This document shows positions 7,491 to 16,067 of a stretch of 64,000 nt of DNA, one piece after another. A model generated the notes under the pieces. That model made no database searches and had not been told where the DNA came from. It saw nothing but the letters and a program-made list of their open reading frames with translations. The stretch covers positions 1 to 64,000 of the forward strand of contig JABSOI010000023.1 in assembly GCA_013216015.1 (NCBI GenBank), given 5' to 3'. Each line of letters opens with the position of its first letter. Within the stretch, counting starts at the first letter, position 1. The translations under genes and the position numbers were made by a program. This DNA is from Alteromonadaceae bacterium. GTDB taxonomy: Bacteria; Pseudomonadota; Gammaproteobacteria; Enterobacterales; Alteromonadaceae.

Positions 7491-9295
7491 GAGTAAACTC
7501 CTAGTAAATCATTAACTGATTCTTTGTCACTGTATAATGGGTGAGACTTTTCATTATTTTGTTCAACGGTTGCATCATATTCAATACGCGCTATTTCTTT
7601 AAATCTCTTTAATATAGCGACAACGGTATTAAATATTTTGATAAATTTTGCTGATGGTTTGCTATTTATTGAGGGTCTACTTAGGCTTTCCTCTATAGTA
7701 TCTTTAAATGAAAGCATCAACCAAATATCATCTTTTTCGGCTATTAATCGGTGATTATCACAACCGAAATAATCAAGGAAGTCAGTACATGATTTTATTG
7801 AGTCATTAAGATCTAGTCCTGCTTTTTTAAGTGAGTTAATAACTATTTTTGCTTTGTCACCTTTCGGGTTTTCACAGCGTATTCCACTAGGTGTTTTGTT
7901 TGGAATAGTTTTTCTTTTTAAAGCTTTATAATCGAAATCAGAAAGTGGGTCTTTGAACTTAAAAGACAGTTCATCTATGGCTGTTTTCTTATCTGCCCCT
8001 TTTGCTATATTTGCTTGTATTTGAAAAGCTCCTGCTAGAGATCGTTGATGATCTTGCTCAACACCATTTAGATATGAACGTCTGGTTGTAGAAACCGTTG
8101 TATTATTTGCGCCAGCTACATCAACAACACTATTCATAACACGCATTAATATATCTGAGCGTGTCTTTCTAAATCGACTTGAATTAATATGAGCATAACC
8201 GTACTTTGCTAATTGTTGATTGATCACACTTTGGGGTGGATTTGTTTTCCATGATCCAAGCGTACCGTCATTGGTAATGTTTGGGAATAATAGTGAATTG
8301 TTGTCACCTGCTGATAATTTATCAGAAATAACTAGCCACATCTCAACGAATTCTTTGGCTCGTTTGGTAAAGCCTATATCATTACTCTGCTGCTGCCCAT
8401 TAGCACGACCTTTCACTGAATCGAAAGTATATGAGTCACCAGTTCCTTTTTTGAATTTAACATCACTTCGCCTCATTTCACAAAGGGGAGTGAAATTCAT
8501 GCCTGTAAGCATAAAAGTTATCATCATGGCACATCGGATCATGTGGTTTTCCCAGTTACCCCTGACTGATATCCTTGCTCCACATTCAACTTTATATATT
8601 TGTTCCGTGGTATAACCTGATTTCATCAACTTATTAACATCAAAGAAAGGGTGAACTTCAGGCTTGGTATTAGCTAAAAAATGAGCTGATAATGCTTTGA
8701 ATGAATGATATAAAATATTAGCGATAGGCTTTAATTCTTCGGTACTTAAAGCCTTATGAGATTTGACTACTTTACTTCTTCCTTTTACGATAGGGATCTT
8801 TCTTAGTAAGTTAACTTTACCCTGCTCACGAAGAATTTTACTGATACCTGTAAACTTTAGGTTTATTGTATTTCGTGATATTCCACCTTTGTCTGCTAAT
8901 CCATTTAGATATAGATGAAATGCCAATATGTTATCTTCATCAAAGCTAGCATTACGCTTTACTATATCTAAAAATTTCACGTAAAAGATAATACTATCAA
9001 AGTAAGATTTTATTGTTTCCCCAACAGGTAATGAATTAATAATATCCCAGCACTCATGAATAAAAGTATCACGCTTCATATCTATTAATTCTTCACCTAG
9101 CTTAAAGTTGCCATTGCTTTTTCCACCAGTTGCAATATTCGGGCAGCCTTTAAATTTTAATCTCTTAAAATAACAATTAGTTCCTTTTTTGATGTTAATA
9201 ATCATTGCATCTATTGAAATAGGTTGAACATTATTAGTAGGCACTTCTATAGGAACTGTTATGGCTTTACGCCTTTTTTTGCCAAGCATGCCCAT
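7487..9295 (-). CDS. Tyrosine recombinase B of the trio with altered active site
   Basis: This 602-residue protein has a phage-integrase-like fold, but several catalytic positions are changed. The box I arginine (TGxR) is Asn in TGMNFTPLCEMRRSDV (near 266). The HxxR box reads SRFR (near 373), keeping only the Arg. The second His is not evident, while a Tyr remains in TTRRSYLNG (near 407). It may therefore be a structural or regulatory partner rather than an independent recombinase. It overlaps recombinase A by one base (TAATG) and recombinase C by four (ATGA), which indicates a fixed stoichiometry. Confidence 0.75.
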   Translation of the reverse strand: MGMLGKKRRKAITVPIEVPTNNVQPISIDAMIINIKKGTNCYFKRLKFKGCPNIATGGKSNGNFKLGEELIDMKRDTFIHECWDIINSLPVGETIKSYFDSIIFYVKFLDIVKRNASFDEDNILAFHLYLNGLADKGGISRNTINLKFTGISKILREQGKVNLLRKIPIVKGRSKVVKSHKALSTEELKPIANILYHSFKALSAHFLANTKPEVHPFFDVNKLMKSGYTTEQIYKVECGARISVRGNWENHMIRCAMMITFMLTGMNFTPLCEMRRSDVKFKKGTGDSYTFDSVKGRANGQQQSNDIGFTKRAKEFVEMWLVISDKLSAGDNNSLLFPNITNDGTLGSWKTNPPQSVINQQLAKYGYAHINSSRFRKTRSDILMRVMNSVVDVAGANNTTVSTTRRSYLNGVEQDHQRSLAGAFQIQANIAKGADKKTAIDELSFKFKDPLSDFDYKALKRKTIPNKTPSGIRCENPKGDKAKIVINSLKKAGLDLNDSIKSCTDFLDYFGCDNHRLIAEKDDIWLMLSFKDTIEESLSRPSINSKPSAKFIKIFNTVVAILKRFKEIARIEYDATVEQNNEKSHPLYSDKESVNDLLGVYS

Positions 9296-10875
9296 TAATA
9301 GTTACCTACTTCACAATCTACATCATCAAGTAAGAAATCTAACGCATGTTCATAGACTTCATGGCCAGATAATTCATTTTGAGCAAACTTTAAGTAAATC
9401 ATTGTTGTTTCTGTAGAAACATGACCTAAACGAGATTGTATATAGTCAATAGCTTTATCAGCACTCATACCCTTAGCTAATAGTTGTTTTAAGGTGTTAA
9501 CAGCATAGGTTGAACGAAGGTTATGAGGTTTATGAGTAAAGCTATAGCCAAGGCTTTTAGATACTGTGTTTCGTATTTCACACCAGCGGGCATTGCTTGA
9601 AGCGAGTGAATATGGTTTTCCTTTATTGTTTAAGAAGATATAAGCTTCTTTCGGCATTATGAGTGTAGATAAAAAAACTGTTGCTTCCTTAGCCTTTTTT
9701 TCTAAGGTTTTGAAAGTATGATCATCTTCAAAAGTAACAGCGCCAATATTTTCTTTTGCTAAGGTATATTGTTCTATTATCTTTTTACAGCTTGTAACTA
9801 ATGAATCGTATTTTTGTCTTCTTTTAATATAACGGGAGCTATTAACATAGTTATGTAATGTTCGCATTAATCCTAAAGGAACATGAATTGTGCGGTCAGG
9901 ATTCCCTTCCCCCTTCGTTACTGAATTACTTTGAGAGCCAATATCTACAGGGCAATACCCTAATGCTGTATCTCTTTCAGTAGGAAGTCGCACATGACGA
10001 GTTCTTAGCGTTAGCATTTCTTCACGACGAGCGCCTGTATAACGTTCAAAAAGAAACATAAATGAACTTTCAATATCAAGTTTCGACACTTTGTAGTTGC
10101 CGTTAACTACTTTAATTATTTGTCGCTCTTTTCTAATTATTCGGTCAACTTCTTGCCATTCTTTATCTGATAGTGGAACTAAAATTCTTTTAGTGCCATC
10201 ATTTCTCATATCTCGACCAAGCTTTAGCCGTAAGTCTGTTGTATGTACTACTTGAGTTGAACTAACTTGTATTCTGTCAGATTTATTTTCTACTTCAATT
10301 TGTAGTATTTCATGTTCAAAAGGCTTATTTCTAAATTGAAAACCTCTTAAGAGATAATATTTATAGAAGTTGGTTACAGCACCAATGTAACTATTGCATG
10401 TAGAGCGAGCTAAGTGTTCATCTTGATCATTTGATGCGTATATTGCTTTAAGGTGTTTTCTGTATTTGTATGTAGGCTTGTCACTGTTTCGAAATGGCAT
10501 CTCATCCCATTTCATAGGTCGCTTGTTACACTTTTCGCATGACTCTCCATTGGAACATTCACCTAATCCAATAGTTTGAGTTTCAAGAAAATGAAAATAA
10601 TGAATTAGAGCTGTAGAGTACGTACTTAGGCTGGTTAGTTCGTCATTAATCTTTTTGTGGAGTAAAAAATTATTTGCCGCTTCAATATTTTCTAGGCTAA
10701 CTAGTTTTCCATTTTGTATAGTATGTCTTTGCAGTAGGGTTATTGAACCTAGCGTCATTAAATTATTGCCGTATTTTATTTGACACTCACCATTCTCATT
10801 TATGAATGCTTTAGGTGATCGGTATTCAAAATCTTTGATATTGTATCCGATAATTTCATATTCTAGATCTCCCAT
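9295..10875 (-). CDS. Tyrosine recombinase A of the trio
   Basis: This 526-residue tyrosine recombinase is the first gene of the operon. All catalytic residues are visible: Arg in TGARREEML (near 280), HNLR in HKPHNLRSTYAV (near 451), GH in SRLGHVSTETT and Tyr in MIYLKF (near 490). A cysteine group in the N-terminal part (GECSNGESCEKCNKR, about 105-120) may bind zinc. The DNA between its ATG and the right-end repeat holds CACTTTTAAAAGTTGTG, an inverted repeat that could be a recombinase or operator site. A LexA or phage regulator is not apparent. Confidence 0.9.
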   Translation of the reverse strand: MGDLEYEIIGYNIKDFEYRSPKAFINENGECQIKYGNNLMTLGSITLLQRHTIQNGKLVSLENIEAANNFLLHKKINDELTSLSTYSTALIHYFHFLETQTIGLGECSNGESCEKCNKRPMKWDEMPFRNSDKPTYKYRKHLKAIYASNDQDEHLARSTCNSYIGAVTNFYKYYLLRGFQFRNKPFEHEILQIEVENKSDRIQVSSTQVVHTTDLRLKLGRDMRNDGTKRILVPLSDKEWQEVDRIIRKERQIIKVVNGNYKVSKLDIESSFMFLFERYTGARREEMLTLRTRHVRLPTERDTALGYCPVDIGSQSNSVTKGEGNPDRTIHVPLGLMRTLHNYVNSSRYIKRRQKYDSLVTSCKKIIEQYTLAKENIGAVTFEDDHTFKTLEKKAKEATVFLSTLIMPKEAYIFLNNKGKPYSLASSNARWCEIRNTVSKSLGYSFTHKPHNLRSTYAVNTLKQLLAKGMSADKAIDYIQSRLGHVSTETTMIYLKFAQNELSGHEVYEHALDFLLDDVDCEVGNY

Positions 10876-10966
10876 CTATAACAACTCCAATAACTGAATT
10901 AGCTGTAAGTTATCATAGCAAAACATTTTTCACAACTTTTAAAAGTGTGGTATGTTTATTTTTATC

Positions 10967-10985
10967 TTTAAGTGTAACAATATTC
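10967..10985. repeat. Right-end attachment-like repeat of the element
   Basis: TTTAAGTGTaacAATATTC joins element DNA to the interrupted cca fragment. Read on the minus strand the fragment runs ...KDEY then CYT and stop, while the intact gene ends ...KTEY then FNT and stop. The shared GAATAT core is where crossover probably occurs. Confidence 0.6.
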
Positions 10986-11140
10986 ATCTTTGGTTTTGGG
11001 GTGAAGAAATACCGGAAAGTCTTTACCTACCTGTTTAAATCCTAACGACAGCATTTGATCAACGCTTGCACCAACAACCAAATAATCCCGCTCAAGAATG
11101 GTTCTATTCAGCAGTTGATCACGAACAGCTCCCCCACAAG
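10980..11140 (-). pseudogene. cca: 5' fragment of the resident cca gene, displaced by the element
   Basis: Minus-strand translation gives [19 protein letters not shown], then [10 protein letters not shown] and [13 protein letters not shown], which matches the first ~58 residues of Cca. It then meets a stop three codons into element DNA. It has no usable start codon: an in-frame TAA lies about 8 codons upstream, and the frame reads SCGGAVRD where YLVGGAVRD is expected, so the start region has already decayed. The remaining 276 bases up to gspA probably contained its promoter; I see nothing else there. Confidence 0.82.
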
Positions 11141-11416
11141 AAACGTGTTTAATTGAGTAATCGTGGAGTTTTTAGTTTTGGATGTTGGCAAAATTGAAAT
11201 TACCTATTTTAATTGTACACTTATGTCTGAATGGCCATTAGTTTATCATAATTATTGGTTTAACTCTGCTGTGTAGAAGTTTTGATTCTTTTTGTAATTT
11301 GCTTCTTAACCCCGAAGATATTTTTTGTTACTGAAATACGCTTGCTAATTTTGACTTATAGCTCTGAAAAGGGTAATTTCGATGGGTGATTCACTTTGAT
11401 ATATTTATAATTTTTT

Positions 11417-13069
11417 ATGTACACAAGTTTTTTTGGTCTTAAAGAAATTCCTTTTTCAATTGCGCCTAATCCTCATTATTTATATATGAGTGATCGGCAT
11501 CGTGAAGCTTTAGCTCATTTAACTTATGGCTTAGGTGAAACGGGTGGTTTTGTTTTGCTTACTGGTGAAGTGGGCACGGGTAAAACTACGGTTAGTCGTT
11601 GTTTAATTGAACAATTACCTGAAAATACTCAGGCTGCTTTTATTTTAAATCCTACTCTGTCTAGTCAGGAATTGTTGGCGACTATTTGTGATGAATATAA
11701 AATTCGTTATCGTAAAACGGGCGCTACTTTAAAAACCTTAACAGATAAGATCCAGGAAAAGTTATTAAAAAATCATGAAACCGGGAAAAATACGCTACTG
11801 ATCATTGATGAAGCGCAGCATTTAAAAGCAGAAGTATTAGAGCAATTGCGTTTATTGACGAATCTTGAGACTCATACAAAAAAATTATTACAGGTGATTT
11901 TAATTGGTCAACCAGAATTACAGCAACTGTTACAACGTCGTGATTTAAGGCAGTTAGCGCAAAGAATCACGGCAAGGTATCATCTTTTACCACTAACTAA
12001 ACAAGAAGTTAGGAATTATATTCAACATAGGCTGTCGGTGGCTGAATGTCATCAGCAATTATTTACATCTCAGGCAATGACTACCATACACCAATTATCT
12101 GACGGTATTCCCCGGTTAATTAATTTGTTATGTGATCGGGCGCTGTTGGGGGCTTATGGTGCTAATAAACAAATGGTAGATAAAAAAATAGTCATGGCGG
12201 CATCAGTAGAAGCTTTAGGTTATGAAAATCTGCGAAAAAATTGGTGGCATGCAACGCAGGTTAAAGCTGTAGCGGCAATTGGTTTATGTTTATTGATCAT
12301 AAGTATCGGGTACTACATTGGTAAAGGAGAGATTGGTAAAGGAGAGCAGGGTAAAGCTGAGCAAGAGAATGGAGTGCAATTTTCTGCAAATGACTCTACA
12401 GCAGTTGTTCAAGCCAGTGATGAAGGCCAGTCTCAAAATATGAATTGGGTGGTGGAAACATTGCCAAACAGAAGCTTACCTGAAAGTGTCAGAAAATTAT
12501 TTTCTTTGTGGCGTATTGTTGTTGATGAGGCTACTAGCGAGCCTTGCCACTTAGCGTCTGACTTTGATTTTGCCTGTTATTGGTATAAGGGTAATTTAGC
12601 TGGTTTCCTAAAGTTAAACTATCCTGGGGTATTTAAATTTATTGACGGGCAGGGTGTGGCTTTTTATGGGTTGTTATCAAAAGTTGATGGTGCAAAGCTT
12701 AGCTTTAATTTTTTCAACCAGCAAGGTGTCGATCAAGTTAGAGTTATTGATCAAGCATGGCTGGATAAATATTGGCAGGGTGGTGCATTGGTTTTATGGC
12801 AAGCACCAAAAAACAATCAAAATGAACTGGTTGCGGTTATTGATCAGAAAAGTTCTGGTATTTTGTTACAATGGCTTGAAGATCATTTAAGTCAGGCTCA
12901 ACAACGCCCTACGAGGTCGGTGAAAAAATGGGATGCTGTTTTAGAAAATCAATTGCAGCAGTATCAGCGCCAATATGGCATGATAACCAGTCCTAAAGCA
13001 GATCTGCGAACATTAATGTTACTGAGTAACACTGTTTCTCAGGGCTTACCCGTTTTTGAATTGAAGTAG
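11417..13069 (+). CDS. gspA: General secretion pathway ATPase GspA/ExeA
   Basis: GspA (ExeA) is an inner-membrane AAA ATPase that works with GspB to remodel peptidoglycan so that the type II secretin can assemble. MYTSFFGLKEIPFSIAPNP is the typical start. Walker A GEVGTGKTT lies near residue 50 and Walker B LLIIDEAQ near 135. A membrane helix follows at about 283-300, and a C-terminal periplasmic part contains cysteine-peptidase-like and peptidoglycan-binding-like segments. The length (550) is typical. Three 15-bp tandem units (12317-12361) encode a short GKGE repeat just after the membrane helix. gspB follows 11 bases downstream. Confidence 0.9.
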   Translation: MYTSFFGLKEIPFSIAPNPHYLYMSDRHREALAHLTYGLGETGGFVLLTGEVGTGKTTVSRCLIEQLPENTQAAFILNPTLSSQELLATICDEYKIRYRKTGATLKTLTDKIQEKLLKNHETGKNTLLIIDEAQHLKAEVLEQLRLLTNLETHTKKLLQVILIGQPELQQLLQRRDLRQLAQRITARYHLLPLTKQEVRNYIQHRLSVAECHQQLFTSQAMTTIHQLSDGIPRLINLLCDRALLGAYGANKQMVDKKIVMAASVEALGYENLRKNWWHATQVKAVAAIGLCLLIISIGYYIGKGEIGKGEQGKAEQENGVQFSANDSTAVVQASDEGQSQNMNWVVETLPNRSLPESVRKLFSLWRIVVDEATSEPCHLASDFDFACYWYKGNLAGFLKLNYPGVFKFIDGQGVAFYGLLSKVDGAKLSFNFFNQQGVDQVRVIDQAWLDKYWQGGALVLWQAPKNNQNELVAVIDQKSSGILLQWLEDHLSQAQQRPTRSVKKWDAVLENQLQQYQRQYGMITSPKADLRTLMLLSNTVSQGLPVFELK

Positions 13070-13080
13070 TAAGTATAACC

Positions 13081-14049
13081 ATGTCATTTATTTTAGATGC
13101 TTTAAATAAAAAGCAATCGGATCAGAATACGCAAGATGAAAGCCTTTCTTTGAATAGCTTGTCTAATAGTTTGCCTAATAGCTCAGTGAATAGTTCTGCA
13201 AATGCATCTTTGCAAATGCATGATTTCGATCGAACTGCAATGGTGCCTGAGTTTAGGCCACAGTCTATCGCGTGGGGAGTATTACTTACTTTAGCAATAT
13301 TTTTGGCTTTAGCTATGGGGTTTTGGTTCGGTAGTCATAGTCAGCCGTTAAACACTCAAACTGTAGTTCAGTTACCTGTTCCCGAAGCGAATGTGCCTTC
13401 AACAACAGCGCAAGCTGTTAATCGACAAACTGATCCTGCATTTCAAGCAATTGAACCAATAAGTGCTACATCTAAAAGTACGGTTTCAAATGCTTCTTCA
13501 GATGCAAAAGTTGCCAAAATTCCAGCAGAAGATTATTTCGAAAACCCGCCAGTGAAAACAGTAGGGAATACAACGGGTAAGTCAATATACGCTAATAGTG
13601 AAAATGCAATTGTTGAACATACAATAAAAGTACAAACAGCCGAAGAAAAATTGAATGACATTAAGTTTAATGTTGAAGCAACTGATGGTGTTTCCAATAA
13701 TCTATTATCGCTTTTTCAATCAGCAATTGATGAAACTAACACTACAAATGTAAATTCCGGTGTTAAAAATGGCAATGCAACTAACACAAATAATGAAATA
13801 GATGAATCCATTCAGATCCGCCAACTAAGCAATATGCCTGCCTGGGTGCAAAATGGTATACCAAGGTTGGACTTTTCAATGCATATTTATGCCAGTGATG
13901 GCGCTGGCTGGGTAAGGGTTAATGGTGAAGATAAAGTTGAAAATGATTTTATTTCTACTGATGTTCAATTAATTGAAATATTACCACAAAAGGTTGTTTT
14001 GTCTTATCGTGGTGAACGTTTCAGCATGCAAGCTTTGTCAAGCTGGTAG
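13081..14049 (+). CDS. gspB: General secretion pathway protein GspB
   Basis: This is the membrane partner of GspA. The start SFILDALNKKQ is the GspB signature. A single transmembrane helix (about residues 60-83) is followed by a long low-complexity periplasmic linker rich in Asn, Ser and Thr. A conserved C-terminal domain (about 245-322: MPAWVQNGIPRLDFSMHIYA... RVNGEDKVE) ends in ERFSMQALSSW. No other gsp genes are in this window, which is usual because gspAB is often encoded away from the main type II operon. Confidence 0.88.
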   Translation: MSFILDALNKKQSDQNTQDESLSLNSLSNSLPNSSVNSSANASLQMHDFDRTAMVPEFRPQSIAWGVLLTLAIFLALAMGFWFGSHSQPLNTQTVVQLPVPEANVPSTTAQAVNRQTDPAFQAIEPISATSKSTVSNASSDAKVAKIPAEDYFENPPVKTVGNTTGKSIYANSENAIVEHTIKVQTAEEKLNDIKFNVEATDGVSNNLLSLFQSAIDETNTTNVNSGVKNGNATNTNNEIDESIQIRQLSNMPAWVQNGIPRLDFSMHIYASDGAGWVRVNGEDKVENDFISTDVQLIEILPQKVVLSYRGERFSMQALSSW

Positions 14050-14084
14050 AGTTATATTGGTTTTCATTTTTTCTTTGATTTGAG

Positions 14085-14115
14085 TTAGCTCTGACTTATT
14101 TTAGGCCAGAGCTAA
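14085..14115 (+). terminator. Possible terminator after gspB
   Basis: TTAGCTCTG pairs with CAGAGCTAA across a 13-base loop 35 bases after the gspB stop. Only a short T-run follows, so termination would be weak. Confidence 0.35.
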
Positions 14116-14163
14116 TTTGTCGGGGTTATCCTGGTCATAACTATTTCTTTTTTGCTTTATCTG

Positions 14164-14472
14164 CTAAGTTATAATTTGAACAGAATAGATTATAAATCCA
14201 GCAGGTGTTTCAAATTTTATTTCTTTTAAGTCTCGTTTTATACCTTTAAATGTATTTTTTATGGTGATAGTAGTTGATCCAATTACGTCGTCACCTAGTT
14301 GTACTATTTTAAAAACTGGTATTTAACAATGTAAATTTACGGCTTCAATTACTACTTTGTTAAGAGAATTTATTGCAACCACAGCGCTGATAGTTAAAGT
14401 TGGGGGTTCTGGAGGGAATTCGTTTTCTATTGCTGTTACTGAGTTGGGGGTTAAAAGGTATTGAGTTTTCAT
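14164..14472 (-). pseudogene. Small gene of unknown function interrupted by an in-frame TAA
   Basis: A good ribosome site (AAGGA, 7 bases upstream) precedes MKTQYLLTPNSVTAIENEF. The frame runs 49 codons, stops at TAA (14323-14325), and continues open in the same frame for another 53 codons to TAG. The second half (FKIVQLGDDVIGSTTITIKN) reads like an ordinary folded protein. A 102-codon gene with one nonsense mutation explains this best. A functional 49-residue protein is the alternative. I recognise no family. Confidence 0.4.
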
Positions 14473-14745
14473 TTTTTGTCCTTAAAATATTGTAGTAGGT
14501 TACTTCCAGGTAGCCATTGAATATATTTCATTCAAAGCACAATTAATAATTTAAGACAATAACTTTTAATTGTGCAATTTTATTTTAAAAATTTGGTTTG
14601 TAGCTTAAGTGTGTAGATGGAAACAAAAATCATGTCAGTATGGAAGTAGTTAGGTACTTAACATCAGATAGTTACGGTACGAAAGCTTACAAATAAAAGA
14701 ATAGGTGAGTAAAAATCTTTAAGTGTCAGATAATAAAGTTTTTTT

Positions 14746-14852
14746 ATGGGTTGCGCCTGCGGATAATCCATCCTGAGAAGTGAAATTTCGAATAATTTCG
14801 CAGGCTATATCGCACAAAAATGTAGGATGGATTAGCCAACGGCGTAACTGAT
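14746..14852. repeat. Inverted pair of GGATGGGTTAGCC-type palindromic repeats
   Basis: Two copies of a dispersed element (core GGATGGRTTAGCC ... GGCGTAAC) lie in opposite orientation at 14746-14775 and 14821-14852, about 45 bases apart. Similar pairs occur at 19931-20014, 25209-25318 and 38505-38616. The remaining DNA from 14473 to 15073 shows no gene; a weak inverted repeat (AGGTATAT / ATATACCT) lies at about 14992-15024. Confidence 0.75.
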
Positions 14853-15073
14853 AAGATTTGCTGGACGCTTAACCATTAAATAGTTGATAAATGTTCGTTT
14901 TGGTGGGCTTCTCCAACGGGTAAACCTCCCACGCAATTGCAAATTTCAACTGTATCTTATCGGTATTTTCCAAATACCTGAGTTAAGTGCATAGGTATAT
15001 TATTTAATAGAATATATACCTGTGTCTAAAGAAAACGTAACCAAGCCTTTGTTTAGTTCTAGTAAAATTACAG

Positions 15074-15562
15074 CTATTCTGGTTTATGATTATTCTGGTT
15101 AGAACCAATAATAACATCCATTTTGGCCATCAAATTATCAATTTTGGTTTCCAGTAATTTATTGTGGATTAACATTTCCTTGTTTTGCTTACGTAGTTCC
15201 CTATTTTTAACATTGGTATCAGAAAACCCGACAAATTTATTAACAAATTGTGCGCCGATAAAACCGACCATACCTACGCCAATGTAAAACATCAGTGCTA
15301 CTACAATACGTCCTTCAAACGATACAGGATAGAAATCGCCGAAACCTATTGTGCTGGCACTCATTTGCAGTGTCCAGAATGCATCTTTATAAGAGGTTAT
15401 GTTGGGGCTTTCGGCTATTGATTCATAATGGAACAATACGAAGGATAAAACAGCAATAACACTATACAGAACTATTAACGTTATAATTAGAAGATAAAAA
15501 GAATTGTAATTTTTTATGCCAAATTCATCGATAGAATAGGTACTGGTATATTTTTCATTCAT
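15074..15562 (-). CDS. Two-helix potassium-channel-like protein
   Basis: This 162-residue protein has membrane segments at about 23-45 and 87-110 around a pore loop whose filter reads TIGFGD, the potassium-channel signature (T-x-G-[YF]-G-D). A charged coiled-coil tail (about 118-150) could drive assembly or regulation. It is the last gene of the PspA/YjfJ-type island in the same direction. Ion channels accompany such clusters in other bacteria, which suggests a role in membrane-potential homeostasis during envelope stress. It is separated by 170 bases from the previous gene and may have its own promoter. Confidence 0.85.
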   Translation of the reverse strand: MNEKYTSTYSIDEFGIKNYNSFYLLIITLIVLYSVIAVLSFVLFHYESIAESPNITSYKDAFWTLQMSASTIGFGDFYPVSFEGRIVVALMFYIGVGMVGFIGAQFVNKFVGFSDTNVKNRELRKQNKEMLIHNKLLETKIDNLMAKMDVIIGSNQNNHKPE

Positions 15563-15732
15563 TGCTTTATTCTTTATTGTAAGTTTTTAGATATTGTTAA
15601 TATACACACTATATTGCTGAAAATTTTATTGTTTGTATACTAATTCATATTATATTTTGAGATTTTTTAATTTCAAAAGTAGAGTTACAATCAAAGCTAA
15701 TATTAATGTTAGTGCTAATGTAAATATCTGGG

Positions 15733-16065
15733 TCAATCAGTATTGATTTGATCAGTAACGTAGTGAATTAAATCATCCATTAGTTTCTTCTTAATTTCTA
15801 GCTGTTGCTCTGGTTGAAGTTGATATTTTTCTGCTAACAGCAGGTAATCATCAGGAGCAAGGCTGACGGTTAGGCGTGGACGTTTAGGGCGCTTACTGAT
15901 AGGTAAACCTAAAATATTTCGAATTTGTTCTGAGGGGCTTAATCCTGCATCAAGAGCATCTTTCCTGATGGTTAGTTGAATCTTTTCATCCATGTCAAAC
16001 GCTACTTGCACCGCTTTTACTGCTTTTACCGATGATTGCCATTTTTCAGGTACTTTACGACTCAT
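15733..16065 (-). CDS. Small conserved-looking protein of the PspA island, unknown function
   Basis: This encodes 110 residues with no family I can name. The N-terminal half contains VAFDMDEKIQLTIRKDALDAGLSPSEQIRNILGL, a strand followed by two helices of the kind seen in ribbon-helix-helix DNA-binding proteins. The second half (RPRLTVSLAPDDYLLLAEKY) looks like a second copy of the same strand-helix pattern, so a tandem RHH fold is possible. It starts 2 bases after the YjfK-like gene stops, hence is co-translated. It could be the island's regulator, but this is inference. Confidence 0.65.
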   Translation of the reverse strand: MSRKVPEKWQSSVKAVKAVQVAFDMDEKIQLTIRKDALDAGLSPSEQIRNILGLPISKRPKRPRLTVSLAPDDYLLLAEKYQLQPEQQLEIKKKLMDDLIHYVTDQINTD

Positions 16066-16067
16066 AT

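Larger units (their letters stand above)
3805..10985 (-). mobile_element. Integrative element: recombinase trio with cargo cca, inserted in a cca gene
   Basis: A 7.2-kb block is bounded by imperfect direct repeats. It carries, in one overlapping minus-strand operon, three tyrosine recombinases, a 151-residue helical protein and an intact cca. Directly right of the right repeat lies the 5' part of another, diverged cca in the same orientation, broken off at codon ~58. The architecture resembles Tn554-type and recombinase-in-trio (RIT) elements, where several tyrosine recombinases act together. The inference is that the element entered cca and supplies a replacement copy. The rest of the native cca is not found left of 3805, so additional insertions or a deletion must be assumed. 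Confidence 0.7.

Noticed and set aside
8220-8615. 131-codon plus-strand frame inside recombinase B
   Set aside because: It is the complement of a well-supported recombinase gene and has no protein-like composition or ribosome site.
14714-14728. TTTAAGTGT near 14718, similar to the element-end repeat
   Set aside because: The AATATTC core is absent, no recombinase or cca sequence is near, and the motif is short in AT-rich DNA.
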